64,000 bases of DNA from Owenia fusiformis (GCA_903813345.2 CAIIXF020000010.1:16691181-16755180); one strand, 5' to 3'. Positions 12,601 to 25,432 are shown, counted from the stretch's first letter. The notes: generated from the letters alone by a model not told the origin. Program-made: numbers and translations.

Positions 12601-13468
12601 TATTGTTAAGTCAGAAAACAATACATGTTGTTGATGAGTTTATTCTACAATAGACCTATTAACCTTTCCACAAAGTCAGCTCATGAATATTATAATGGCT
12701 GCTTAAAAATCTGTGACGTCAATGAGAGAAACTTTTTCCCGCGAAAAACAAATGCAATTGAGTTTACATGTAAATCCTCAATTGATTGCTGTAAGTTTTA
12801 CCTCTTCAAATGTTCAAGTAATCAGTAAATTATTGACAGATTTTTATTGAACGTCAAATTGACATTTATTTACGCCTTATAAGCGATTTAAGTATTAAAG
12901 GACAACTGAAATAGCTTTTCTCAAATTGCAGCTAAAAAAATGCGGTTTTCTCCATTGTAAGCCCAACGTAGAGTTCTTTGTTAGCCATTATAAAATAAAT
13001 GTTAGATAACTGCTAACGGTCATAGATAACGAAATAAAACTAACTGATCAATCAAATTGGCCCCCACGTGATTAGTAACGTCAAATACAAAAGCTTTGGT
13101 TTATTGGTTTCTTAGTAATCACAACGTCACGGCAACCATAGGATTGTTGTGTAAACAAATTACAAAACATTTCGGCATTATGACGTCATGATCTAATGGA
13201 CCAAAACGGGCCACATGGGGGCCAGTGAGAGATCACGTGGGGGCCAATAACGTCACAACCAATTCGAATATTGCTTATTAAGCAGCTTTAACGATTGTTA
13301 GATTGAAATAATTTTCACACTAATGATGAGAAAACATGTCCAAATACATTTATCAAAAAATTATATTGATTCCTTTAGGTTAAAAATACCATTTCATATC
13401 TGCTTTAAATTTCTGTTCATGATGAGTAAATAATTTGAAGAGAATTACTCCCGGTCAGTTTTCAATCA
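9655..13468 (+). repeat. Segmental duplication, copy B (carries a sulfotransferase)
   Basis: This is colinear with 2863-5619 in coding and non-coding parts. It holds two segments absent from copy A (about 11815-12425 and 12713-13174). The motif CCAATAACGTCACAAC and the CACGTG E-box of copy A recur near 13230-13260. Homology to copy A stops at about 13468, where the sequence switches to a copy of the 8802-9566 flank. Confidence 0.85.
10373..11584 (+). CDS. Heparan-sulfate/uronyl 2-O-sulfotransferase-like protein, copy B
   Basis: This 403-residue paralogue of the 3596 gene has the same length and about 26 amino-acid differences by hand count (about 93% identity). The signal anchor, RMPKCGSSTM 5'-PAPS loop, IIREPLEQTLSWYYY 3'-phosphate motif and Cys pattern are intact. 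Changes cluster in the luminal stem (residues 36-102) and around residues 155-164. A notable one is Asp203 to His, in FIDF/FIHF five residues after the conserved His198. The CDS is uninterrupted, with the same candidate acceptor (TTGTAG) just before the ATG and AATAAA at 11640-11645. Both copies look functional; the substrate is not known. Confidence 0.88.
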   Translation: MKGQIRWTYMFLFGMIFLLGDIAIYTLYGKNGNIQHLGSTQSQNNNTIMGQHYKIKVAHKTQNNKDNIDLEYLDHIQKMNGDSPKHVDPSNDIVDNNNQDNLERNQDNMDHYYHENVDQIKPFGLYSKANKQLVFYNRMPKCGSSTMLHFLRRLRKKFKHIHSHKYWEPKLSHKNLQAFIKSFAICNATSKQYVFDRHIYFIHFEMFGYQQPIYFNIIREPLEQTLSWYYYMFKRMGSKSRKNERKQFFVEHKNQTFEECIRENMNSSSLDQKCFLDKLNKPTSYVEWFCGHDDKCSDMSYGIPKAKYNIEKYYMLIGLTEEYNLTLLAMEKLLPSFFKDIEQFNPNMTRINVVPAAKKVRPSTEIVTFMKEHLKFKYEIYNFVQQKFHLTMKKLKINNFSEH

Positions 13469-13492
13469 AAATATCAAGGGCATTCAATAATA

Positions 13493-13785
13493 AGTTAATT
13501 AGGACAATATTGGTTCTTTGATTACATTGTATATCTAAAGATAAATAACAACTATAGCATTGACTCAATATGTAGCTATTATTGAAATGTCCAGACATTT
13601 GATTTCTGATAAAAATGTTCAGATTAGACAGGTCAGTTTTTCAAATCTGGTTGCTCACTGTTCAGATTAGGAGGAGTTCAGAGGAAAAAATGGGACCGAA
13701 AAAAACTGTTCAAATTAGAAGGTGTTCGGATTAGACAGGTGTTCAGATATACAGGTTCTACTGCATGCTTAATATGAAATATCAT
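13493..13785 (+). repeat. Duplicated flank of the segmental duplication
   Basis: This matches 9282-9566 with indels, including the GACCGAAAAAA and GGTGTTCAGATATACAGGTT blocks. Its place right after copy B shows that the duplication was in tandem and included sequence downstream of the sulfotransferase. Confidence 0.75.
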
Positions 13786-15911
13786 TTTTAGGAGATTTAA
13801 ATGAAGGCATCAAAACATATGTGTGATAGTCAAAATACCAACTCAAACATAAATTATTTCAAATTCATGTTTTTACATTTAATTAGTTTTTTGATCCATA
13901 CTCGTACTATTCAGGATTGAAACTTGCATTAAAATTAATTAATCATTGCTACCAGACAATTTTGTTTTGTTTGTATTATCCTAGTTATATTATCTTATAA
14001 ACATGTTATGTGTACAAATCAAGTATTTCTCCATAATAAACTACGAAGTCATGATGAGTTAACAGTATATCACTACACTGCAGTATTTATTCTATTGAAA
14101 CTCAAGTACATTGCAGGCCTGTCAGAGCGTTGGGAGGGGGGAGGTGTCAGAAATCTCTTGTAAGAAATGGCAGGTGGTGACATTTTGCATGTTAATGCCT
14201 TGTTTTACATTGACCTTACTATTGTCTAATTCAGATGAAAAATATAAATCAAGTAATCAAAAATTCATTGGATCTCTGACATCATATGATCTCACCCCCT
14301 TTGAAAAGTATCTGACCTGACGGGCCTGCAGTGTAATGAAAACTGGTTTTCATAACCTTAATTTGAAGTTGTTGAAGTGGCTCCAATACAGCCACTATGG
14401 TGGCAGGATCTCCACAGGACTTTTTCTCAAGTGGGTGCAAAATTCTCATTTTCACAATCCAGACCATAATTGGTCAAAATATGCCCATTTGTCATGATTT
14501 TTCTCAATTTCAATAGAGGTGCAAGTGGATTTTCAGGTGGGTGCAGGCCTATTTTCAAAATCTCAGGTGGGTGCTGCGCCCACTTGCTTGCTTTAATGCT
14601 GGGAAGATCACTGATCGGGGGCCGTGGCATTTTGGTTTGTACATGTACCTTCATTGGTTTAGGGTGATAGACCGTGCTATAAAAATATGTCAGTCCATTC
14701 AACTCTTCAGAGAGACTATTACTCATGAATTACACTACTGCCATCTTTATATCAGCCTTAAACACAGAGTTTGTACCGAATTAAGCATGACAGTAGACTA
14801 GATGCGAGTATAAATAATCTTGATTTACGTCATCAAAAATTCATATTTTTAAATGTCATATTTGGAATCTACATGTAGAATTACATCTAGAAATGTGGTT
14901 TCGAAAAGAGTTTATCAACTTTGAAAATTAAATTTTCTTTGAAAATGTGACTTCTAGGTTGGGGAGATTCCCCATAGAGCCCATGTTGTAAAATCACAAA
15001 AAGTGAAATATCTTTTCTTATGTTGGGCAGATAATATTTTCTTTTACTAGGCATATTTTAATTTGTATAGCTATCAGATACATAAAGGTAATATGAAAAG
15101 TGAATCACTAAAACTGATGCATATTCAAGTTTAAGGGAATTTTGTAATACCCTGCCATGTTAATTCCCCCGAATCAGCCACCTGGTGGCGAAACTGGTAA
15201 CTTCCTTCTCGCATCTGAGTAATTAAGCATGACAGTTGAACATGTAGGGTAAGGTACAATACGCTTCATACCGTATCCTATATTCACAGTTTGTGTAGGT
15301 TTTACTATGAAATTCACTGTGAAGTTCACTGTTTAGGATATCATTACAGACATTTACATATAAAAATATCTAGAAACTCAACCAGATTTTTCTAAAACTA
15401 TGAAAACACCAGTTTGCTCAAATTACATTACCCTCATGTTTTACGTTACCCTGTGTGTTCAACTGTCACGCTTAATTTGGTACAGCTCCTGTGTTAAACC
15501 TATGATTTCATTTAATTAATGGAATCGGTTGTACAAGTCTGTAGTTTTGACAAAAAAAACAGTACCTGGTAATTGGCCAGGTTGCTATTTTGACATCAAG
15601 AAGCAAAAAATATTAGTTTCAAGGCCTGCCTTCAGTCATACACTTGTATTTTTTTAGTCTTACATTCATGTCAACATTTTTGGTCTTTAGTCTTTCTGTT
15701 CTGCAATACCGGCTACAGCATATTGGCCTGGTTGTTCTATCATATTCTCTCAAGCTGGACAGAGTTGTGATAAAAATACATAAAGGGTCAATACATCATG
15801 GGGATAGAGGGATACTCTTATTGCGGTAAAAGTAATGTTTAAATGGTTAAATGTGTATACAGAAATACACATGTATGATCTGTTTCACATTTCTAAATTA
15901 AAATTTCTAAG
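13786..15911. other. Stretch upstream of the first visible CEP164 exon
   Basis: I found no WW-domain exon or other gene here. It holds the dispersed repeat at 14400-14620 and otherwise unique AT-rich DNA. It is probably intron of the CEP164 gene, because the first visible exon is internal (preceded by a splice acceptor, entering in phase 0). Confidence 0.45.
14400..14620 (+). repeat. Dispersed repeat, forward copy (inverse at 44523-44688)
   Basis: This shares GTGGGTGCAAAATTCTCATT, the AATTGGTCAAAAT region, CAGGTGGGTGCA and a GATCACTG end with 44523-44688 in reverse complement. It is a non-coding element with degenerate terminal inverted repeats. Confidence 0.65.
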
Positions 15912-18900
15912 GAAAAAGAAGAGAGACTCAAGAAGTTGAAGGCAGATATAGCAAAGGATGAGGAAGATGAGGAGAAAAAGCTGAGACAAGAAAAGGACAC
16001 AAATCTTAGGTAAGGAATATCATAATTATCAAAAAGGTCTATATTTAAGGGCTGGGTCATACTTTGTCATGAAACTATTTTTGGCTGGTATGAATAAAGA
16101 TTGAGTGGGACAATGGAAGATCTGATATATGGAAGAGGAAGATTTGATATATAGAGGAGAAAGATCTAATATGTAGAGGAGGAAGATCTGATATGTAGAG
16201 GGGGGAAGATCTGATATGTAGAGGGGGGAGATCTGATATGTAGAAGAGGAAGATCTGATATATAGATGAGGAAGATCTGATATGTAGAGGAGGAAGATCT
16301 GATATGTAGAAGAGGAAGATCTGATATGTAGAGGAGGAAGATCTGATATGTAGAGGGGGAAGATCTGTTATATATATAGGAGATTGATCTGATATATCCA
16401 GGCTTTAATATTATGTGAAAAAATATTTTGATTTGGCTCCTCGGGTAAACATACTTATGATTAATGCATTTAAAACTAAAACTTACTTTACCTATATTGA
16501 ATTTGTGCATTCATATTGACCTTAATTATTACTTATATTGATGATTTTCTCCTCTTTCTGATTTCATGGTCCAATGAGCAATGTTCAGGGACTGTGATAA
16601 AGAAGTCCTTCCAGGACCTCCTTGCACAGCTAATCCGAGACCATTACCCAATAACCTGTACATGTATATCATATTCCAATTTCCCAATAATGAGTTTTTT
16701 TTCTTACAGAGATTTGAGGCTTCAGGTCAAAGAGGACATTGCAGATGAAGAGGCCATGTTAAAGGAGGGTAAAACTGATGCCATTCTGAAACTACGAGAT
16801 GAGATACGAAAGGAGAAGGAGGCTGAAGAGAAAAAACTACGGTAACAGCAAATATAGATCTAGTACATGTATCATAAAAGACATGTCTCGGTTTGGAGTA
16901 CAGTCTCCTTCACTAATAATTTTATTATGAAAAATATAGAAATATCACCCAAATTAAATTATGAATATTCAAAAGAGGACTTTTAAATCTATAAGATGTA
17001 AAAACATCACAATTGTCTGAAGCAGGGATAACGTGCAGTAGACCGATTCAATGGAATACAAATCTCGATTTGGAGAAAGAAGTTCATCAGTGTACTGCGC
17101 TAAAAGTTTTAATGAAAAATCTAGAAATATCACCCAAATTAAATTATGATTATTCAAATCTATATTATGTAAAAAATAAAAAATTTCCGATGCAGGGATA
17201 ACGCTCAATTAGAGTGATGAACTTTGTTCTCCAACCGAGAATAACCCTTTCCAATCTAAAATTGTAAGGCCATGACATATTTGATTTATATTTCGACTCA
17301 ACCCAATGATTTGCTATTGGGCTCTAAACAAGGTTTTCCTTTCCAATTTTATGAAGATAAACAAGATTCAGTAAGTTTCATATGTCGTTGTAAAATAAAG
17401 AAAAATTTATACTTGATATTATATAGATAATAACTGTCATCAAATATCAGGATCATTTTGAAAGCTACTCGATCATTGAGAATATATGTTTATCATATCT
17501 GTTCATTAGAAAGGAGATGGAAGAAACCTTGGATGAGATCAAAAAGGAGCTTGAATCTTTGGAAGAAGAAGAACAGGAAACTTTAGATAGAGAGAAAAGG
17601 AAAATGAAAGAGAATATTGAAAAAGAGGTAAGAGCAAGCCGCATACAACAGCCCCTCTATGTCATAAATTGAATGACTTCCACAAGTTGCTCTCACTTGT
17701 CTTATTGATAAAATCCAACTACATTTTCATTTGGGGACTTGGTAATTGATACACAATTAAGTAGCTAATAAATAGAATCACAATTATTTTCAGTAACTGG
17801 TCAACTCAACCCAATGTCAACTCAACCCTTAGTCAACTCGACCCCTATTATCCTAGTCCATCTTTGAAAAAGAGCTGATCTTATGTTCAGGAAATTTCAG
17901 GAATAAATGGACCAAAATCGGACACTATTGAAATTCGATACAAATCTGGGTTTATTTCTAGGGGGGGGGGAGGGGGGAGTAGGTGGTCAAGCAAGAGTTA
18001 TTAAATTAAGGTCATATTTAATTTTTTCCTTTGAAAATACTTTTTCATCTAAATTTGAAAGTATTATGTAATGAGTCTACATTACTCATAAAAAGCACCC
18101 GATCAAATCTCTTTTCCCAAAATTTCTTGGGAAGGACCGCCCAAACTCACCACTTGGTTGGCCCGCATCTTTCGCCATTAAATTTTCAGAAAATTTGAAA
18201 TTTGGTTGCTTTAAGCCATGCTCTTGCTAATTAGAATTGCATTGTCCTTGCTTTATAAGTTCCCTATGAGAAGGCTCAGCATAATAAATGTCCTTGGGCA
18301 ATTGTGGACGTTGGAGAGTCAGAGCCAGATGTTACATATTTTAATGTTTTAGATTAAACAAGCTTCAGAGAAGGAACGAAAAAGATATGAAGAAGAAAAG
18401 GAAGAGCAATTAGAAAAAATGAAGAAGAAATTTGAGGAAGATGTTGAAGAGCAGGAAGAAAAGTTGAATAAAAAGCATACTCAGAATTTGGAAAAGTGCA
18501 AGCAGAATATTCAGGAACAGCACGAGAAGGTATAAAGTGGAAAATAAAAGTTTTATTCAGTCATTATATAGAAAATTCAGGCCATTAGTGGAAACTTTGT
18601 AAAGTAAATAATTCCTCAATCTATTGTTTAAGTCATGGGTATAATGAAGGCATATTAAGAGAACAATTGGCTTTAGCAATTCCTTACTTTAAAAGTTTAA
18701 ATGAACTGGCTTACTGTTACAGAGCTGATATCTATTTTGTGTGATCAAATGAACTGGTTATTGTTACAGTGCTGACATCTATTTTGTGTGATCTCCAGCC
18801 CTTGCCACATGGCAGGTCTCAAATTCAAGTCCTCCAAGAGGCAACTGTGTATAATTACATCAATTAAATTTTTCTCCAGGCCATGAACCAGCTAGAGACA

Positions 18901-21900
18901 GAGTTAAAGGCAGCCCAAGAGACTGAGCGAGAAAGAAAAGAAAATGACATTAAGGCAATAAGAGACCGCCAGAACATTGTTGATAATCTAGAAAAGGGGG
19001 TGAGTTGCAGCTTCAATGAATATTAAAATAACTAATTGAAGTGTAATTGTCAATGTCCTCATTCCTTTATTTAATCATGCATTCTTATTATTCTATTCTA
19101 GGTCCATTGTTCTATTTTTCAAGATCTGTTATTCCATTGTTTTATTTCCATTAACCACTGATTTATTCCTTACTATGCTATGTTCTATTATTTAAGTCCA
19201 ATTGTTTTCTTGTTTCAGCTTCAGGAAACACTTGATGAAAGAAAAGCAGAACTGAAAGCTGAGCATCAGAAAGCTCTAGATTCCTTGAGGGAAGAGAATC
19301 AGAAAAACATCCGTAAAATGAAAGATGAATACAAAGAGAAGGTATTTATGTCTAAATTCCACTTTTTTCCAAAACAAATCAAAGTTTTATGATATATATG
19401 AATATAATATTCTCCAACTGACTTTTGATTTTTGAATGTAGAAATGTACCATTGACATTCCCTGATGATATATTTGATATGTCGTATTTTATATGGTTAT
19501 ACAGGAAAGAAAGGAAAAGTTGTCTTTGGGAGATCAACATTCAGCAGCTATGAAACAATTGACTGAGGAACACCAGGAGACCATAGAGGAACTCCAAGAG
19601 AAGCAAAAGGAACAGAGGGAGAAACTCCAGCAGGAGATTGCAGGAGAGGCAAGTTAAATCCTTTTCTTGTATGTACCACTGGTAGCTTCCTGGTCAACTC
19701 AACCCCAATTCAGCTCAACACAAGTCAACTCAAGCCTTAGTCAACTTGACCCCAAGTCAACTGAACTCACCACAAGTCAACTCAACCCTTAGTCACCTCG
19801 ACCCCAAGTCAACTCGACCCCAAGTCATCTCAACCCTTAGTCACCTCAACCCCAAATCAACTCGACCCCAAGTCATCTCAATCCCTAGTCAACTCGACCC
19901 CAAGTCAAGTCAACCCCAAGTCATCTCAACCCTTAGTCACCTCGACCCCAAGTCAACTCGACCCCAAGTCATCTCAACCCTTAGTCACCTCAACCCCAAA
20001 TCAACTCGACCCCAAGTCATCTCAACCCCTAGTCAACTCGACCCCAAGTCAAGTCAACCCCAAGTCATCTCAACCCTTAGTCAACTCGACCCCAAGTCAT
20101 CTCAACCCTTGGTCAACTCAGCCCTTAGTCAACTCGACCCCAATGACTTTTCTTGTTTTTGTCATTGAACAATTGTATATGTTAGCTTTCTTGTGTATCT
20201 ACTGCAAGTGGGCTTTCTTGTCACAAAATATATTAGTGTAGTATTGAACATGCATGTAGGTTTGATGTCATGGAGCAGTTCTTAATTGGACCTGTGTAGA
20301 AAGACAGCATTCAAAGTACCTATTGTTGAAAGTACTAATTTTTCCAGGAGCATAAGCTGAAATCTAAACAAGACTTACTAGAAGCTAACAAAAAGAAACT
20401 CAAGATGAACCAAGAAGAACTTGCTCAGGAAGAAAAAGAATTACGTGAAAGAAGGTTGAGATTTGAAGAAGAAAAGGAACAATTACAAAATGACCAGGAG
20501 GTAAGATATTACATTAGTTGTGAATCCCCCCTCTTATGCAACTAGATATGATGATGATGTTACATTAATTATTTACCCTCCCTCTGCTCGCCTCGACATT
20601 TGAAAATCTGGATAAAAATGATTGTGCTCTGAATGTAAAAATGAATATCAAATTTTTGTGTGGTTTTGCGTTTTGTGACTTTTGAAGATTCACAATTGGT
20701 GACGTTTCACCATTCATGACTGTGTAGTGTATGGTCCTGTTAATATACAATGTATTAATGAATGAATAGGCTACATGCATAGGCTACATGTAAAAAACAT
20801 ACCTTTATTTCACCAGGAGGCGTATGCAAATAAGGCAGCGAACCTTGGGAGACAGGAGCAGGAACAACTAAAGGAGATGAGGAGCAAAGTGAAGGCAGAG
20901 AAGCAAGGATTAGAGGTGTTGAAACACCAGAGAGTCGACTTAGAATCAGAACTGGACTCAATGAAGAGAGACATGGACACCTACCAAAGACAAATCAGGT
21001 GATTAAATCCAAAATTTGCTTTTGATTTAAATGCAATACTAAATGGTTTGTTTTCTTCGTAAGGTTTCTGAAAATTCCGTAATTACTCATTCTCTAATTG
21101 TTGATATATTTTCCAGTGAAATGAAGGACACAATAAAACAACTAAAACAGAATGAAGAAACATTGAAAGCTCAACAATCAAAACCAAACAGGGATGACAC
21201 TCTAACAAATCACCAAGTGCCCTTGAATCACAATTTGGAGACCCCTGATAAGTTAAATGTTGATGATTTGACCAATCAGATGTCGGGTGAAGATTTGGAT
21301 CTTACACCTGTGATTGAAAATAAAACAAAGTCTAGATCTAAAAAACATCAACATAGAACAGAAAACACAAAACAAAAATCAGAAAAACATAGAACTCGAA
21401 CTGAGACAAGTGATAAAAGGATGGATACGGACAGTGAGTTTGAGGATGATGTAAATGACAAAGAAAATAGAAGGCATAATGGTAGAAGAACAAAGAAGGA
21501 TATAAAATGGGTTAAAGGGGCTTCAAATGGTGTTTCTTACTCAACTAATTCCTCAGAAGGTTAGTATTAAAAATACATATATCCATTGTGAGTAACTTTT
21601 TCTAAAGTTATTGATATATTTTGTAACGCTGATTAAGTTTAAAGTTAGCTGCAATACAGAACAAATGGTCAGCTTCTTATTTCATGAATTCTGCATGTGG
21701 AATCATTCTACCATTGATAACAGTGGTAAGAAATCCAGAACATTGAATTCCTCATGATACGAACTGCATATCTACACCATATGGTGGATAGATAAATAAT
21801 GCCTTTTGCTGTTCAGCATTATCGTCAATGTTCTGCAGATATAAAATAAATCATCCTAGCATTATAGTTTATGAAACCACAAATTTTTGACTTTCAGATT

Positions 21901-24900
21901 CTGATTCAGGCGATTACCCCCAAGTACATCACCATAGAGTGCTTGACCACAAATCAACATCTAGCACTCCCAGGAGAAAGTCTAACCACTTTAAGTATGA
22001 TGATATGGATGAGTCAAGTCTTACAGCAGAGATATTAGATGTGAAGAGGTCACGAAGAAGGCCAGACAGAAGGTAACTTTACAAGTCATTAGAGAGATTT
22101 TCACAAAGTATTACATAAACTGACAGACTAGTAGCCTTGCCCAAGTCGGTCTCTTTTACTTATCTTGATTTCTATTATGACCGCCTTGTACCAATGAGAA
22201 AGCCACCTGCTTAACCGACTCAATGTTTTTGTCGGTAAATTTGACCAATCAATGACTGCCCTGCAGCGTTAGCACATTATTATGCACGGTCAAGACAAGT
22301 ACACTTTTCACGAACAAATCATCCTGCAAATCTTGCACAATTCATCATGTAAATACAAATATTTTATCAGATAAATATCAATCAGAGTTTAGTGATGATG
22401 CATTGGATTGTACAAGGCGGTAATAATTAAAGATCAGATAAGTAAAAAATACCAACTTGGGCAAGGCTAACAGACTAGGTGCAACCAATATTTCAATACT
22501 TATCTTATAACAACTTGTTCTTTAGCTTAAGATTTTATATGCTGATTTATCTTGATATCAATCCTGCATACCTACTTTCTACTGTTTTCAGAGACATTGA
22601 TCGACACATAGCCATGGAGCATGATGCCATAGTTAATGCCAAGACATTCTTACGCAGACGTCAGAGGGAGTACAGGCAGAAGAGGGCACAGCTTGAGGCC
22701 AGAAATCAACAATATAAAAGTGATAGCCTTAGTCATGTAAGAATCTTGTTTGCATTGTTTCTCAAAAAACTTATTACATGTATTTCTCTTTTTAGTAATA
22801 TACAAGTTACAAAAACTATTGAAATCAGAATTTCTAGCTTTAAACTGACTTCTGTAGCACAGTGAATGAATGAGAATGAAAAGCTCAGCATACTGTATTC
22901 ATTATAGAACCTATCTCCCCAGTCAACCCAAATCCTTGGCAATGTGCGTCACCAACTGGACAGAGAGAAACAAGAGCTGGGACACATGAAAGCAAATGTA
23001 TCCTCAGGAACCAGACTGCTCAGGGAGAAAGAACTTAAGTTGAAAGAACTTGAAGCCAGCGTAATTGATGTTGTAAGTGCACATGTTGATGTTACAGTTT
23101 CAGTGTAAAATTTGTGTTATTTTTTTAGAGCATTTACTAATCCTATATACATACACCTGTGTAAAAATGGTTACCCTGAAAAAAAACTTAGATCCAAAAA
23201 GCCCATACATTAATATATACAATACACATTTGTACAATACAAAAGTCTTGAAATATCACAATTATTCTGATGGGAGGATTAAACAGGCCGAGCCTTACCC
23301 TCCTAAATGTGATGATGTTGAATGATGTAATTGTGTTTCAGTCGAGTGATTCCGAGTCCACGCTTGGCCTCATGGACTTCCGTAAGTCCTACAAGCCTAA
23401 CCCCCTCCCTACTCTTGACCTCAGTGATTCTGACGGCAGCAGTGGCATAAGCAGCACAGATCTCAACATTGATGACATCTTGAAAGGTAATCTAGAATCC
23501 TCAATGTTCAAATCAGATTTATTTCATAACCAAGAAGTGGTGACATATTGTTATAGTCACCATTGTTTTGTAACTGTTCAGCATTGTTGTACAATATCCG
23601 TAACAAATTGTTACATTTTTATGATTTACCCAACACAACCAAGTGGTGACATTTTGTCATGTTAATACCATATAATTTAATTACATTTTCGTACTTTATA
23701 ATATTTGTATTGACCAAGAGATTTATAATTTGGCTCAGTTAATTTTAGATCAACTCACCTTAGCAGAATGACAAAACCTTCTTTATTGAGCACAGATTTA
23801 AGTGTAACTGCCATTTTGCTTTAATCCAGGTTTAAACAAAACTCCAGGGGTGAATAAATCAACTATGAAGAGCAGCAAACTTCCAAAAAGTGCCTTTACC
23901 ACAGAGCTTGGAGAGATCAATAGAAACCTTCAGCAGGTTCTGGAGCGTCTCGACACTCGATCTACTGCAGCACCCCCTATATTCCCGCATAGTACCCCTG
24001 TGGCAGCTCCTCCACCCCCCTCAAATGGATACTTCTACCCCCAAGCTGGACACTCAGGTCTTCCCCCTGGCCCCCTGCCTGTCTATGCATCATCCATGGC
24101 CTCTGGGGTAGTGCCGGAACCAAGGGTACCTTATGTAGCCTGGGGACCTTCTAACCCGTACATGTAAGTGTATTTCCATGTACATTTACAATAATTAATA
24201 TTTTTTGATAATTTAATCAGTAATGCATAAAATACTGAACTGAACACAAAGGACTCAAAGGATTGATTATAGTTTTCAGATATTTGTAATTTTCTATTAT
24301 TATCACAATATAAGCAAAGTAAAATGACATGATTATTGAGGGATAATTATCCTATCTACTGATTTGTCTTTTATGCTTGTGATGTTCTATTACCGTTAGT
24401 CTGTCATGTTTGTCATATATTCAGATCTGAACCTCAAACTAGAATTGACTTCAGCCGTCCATCATTTGAGACAGCAGAGCAGGCCTTGGAGAGAAAGTGG
24501 AGAAAATACAACTTAGGTATAAGTACAACCTGTTTATTAAACTTTTATTACAACCTGTTTATAGAACTTTTGTATACTACCTGTTTATGCAACATCAGCA
24601 ATTTATTAAGTCTGTTTTTCTAAGAACCAATAAAAATACTAATAGTCTGTCAGTGAAAAAAAAATCTATTCATCTTAAGTCTCCAGAATATTTTGTTGAA
24701 TACCATCTGATTCAAGAACATAAAAGTGATATACAGTGTATCAACAAAAAATATAAAACACCATTGATCTGAAAATATCTTGTAATTGTAATACCCTTGT
24801 AATCTTTATAGTTTCATTTTTAACCTCAGTGTGAATAATTCAATCGTAGACTGAGGTAATATTGTTTGTTTGTCTGTTTCAGATCGGAGAACTCAACTGC

Positions 24901-25432
24901 CATCTAGTGGACCTAGTTTCCCATCATCAACTCTTTCCTTTGGTCATATCTCTGCAAGGTCAGTCTGACATATGTATAGAAGCCATGTACTGTCTTAATA
25001 TGCTATATACACACGAAACGTTAAGAACATTTTCACATTAAATGATTTTCAATATAAACAGAAATATATGAGGCATAAAAAGTATGGTCATAAATATTAA
25101 AACCTGTAAGTTAGACACATACAATGAAACCATTTTGAAATTGTTGAATGATTGGGAATTTTATTCATATTTCGTTTTTTTATTAATTTAGGGAGCAAAT
25201 CAGGTCTAACTTACAGTCCTCAAGTGTGCCACCACCCACATCTATCACCACGAGTGCTCAAGACCAGCTCTCCGACACCAAGGCATGGCTCAGGAGGTTT
25301 GAACAAAGAGATCTGGGGCATGGGGGCCCAGTGAGCCAGAGACAATCAAGTACTGGATCAGGGACACCGTCTGTGCCTCGCCCAAGGCTAGTGCTTGATG
25401 AGAACAACGAAGTTCAAATGCAATACACTTAA
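15912..25432 (+). CDS. CEP164: CEP164 (centrosomal protein 164), coiled-coil and C-terminal part, 18 exons
   Basis: CEP164 is a distal-appendage protein of the mother centriole, needed for ciliogenesis. Exons by splice sites and phase: 15912-16009, 16710-16841, 17510-17627, 18353-18529, 18880-18999, 19219-19341, 19505-19648, 20348-20500, 20817-20998, 21117-21559, 21898-22072, 22592-22736, 22908-23072, 23342-23486, 23830-24163, 24425-24516, 24883-24958, 25192-25432 (TAA). They sum to 3,063 nt in one frame, about 1,020 residues. Exons 1-9 encode a Glu/Lys-rich coiled coil and exon 10 a charged linker. The C-terminal exons match the order of human CEP164: KTFLRRRQREY, a LREKELKLKELEAS helix, ST.GL, LQQVLERLD, ERKWRKY, AWLRRFEQRD and the final LVLDENNEVQ (human LGLDEHNRVK). 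The first exon is internal, so the N-terminus with the WW domain lies further left or was not recognised. The intron after 19648 has a GC donor. Confidence 0.88.
16114..16400. repeat. Minisatellite, unit about 21-22 bp, in a CEP164 intron
   Basis: About 12 copies of a GGAAGATCTGATATGTAGA unit are arranged head to tail, with purine-rich variation between units. They lie in the intron between 16009 and 16710. The long minus-strand open frame here comes from the repeat period and is not a gene. Confidence 0.85.
16926..17205 (+). repeat. Short direct duplication in a CEP164 intron
   Basis: Segments at about 16926-17040 and 17112-17205 share AGAAATATCACCCAAATTAA, a TATGTAAAAA block and a GCAGGGATAACG block. 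They lie in the intron between exons ending 16841 and starting 17510. Non-coding. Confidence 0.6.
19690..20150. repeat. Minisatellite, unit about 16 bp, in a CEP164 intron
   Basis: Head-to-tail copies of CAACTCGACCCCAAGT and variants (CATCTCAACCCTTAGT) fill most of the intron after the GC donor at 19649. Short arrays of the same unit occur at 17797-17850, 26339-26415 and, inverted, 26939-27027. The 140-residue open frame across this array is a by-product of the repeat. Confidence 0.9.
22132..22469. mobile_element. MITE with 9-bp target-site duplication
   Basis: This 338-bp element lies in the CEP164 intron between 22072 and 22592. Its ends are TAGCCTTGCCCAAGT and the complement ACTTGGGCAAGGCTA, with arms of about 60 bp. 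It is flanked by ACAGACTAG at 22123-22131 and again at 22470-22478, a perfect 9-bp duplication. A 9-bp duplication fits a Mutator-like non-autonomous element, but that assignment is inference. No open frame. Confidence 0.8.

Noticed and set aside
16166-16510. 114-residue minus-strand frame
   Set aside because: Product of the GAAGATCTGATATGTAGA minisatellite inside a CEP164 intron.
19746-20168. 140-residue plus-strand frame
   Set aside because: Product of the 16-bp minisatellite in a CEP164 intron, with no other similarity.
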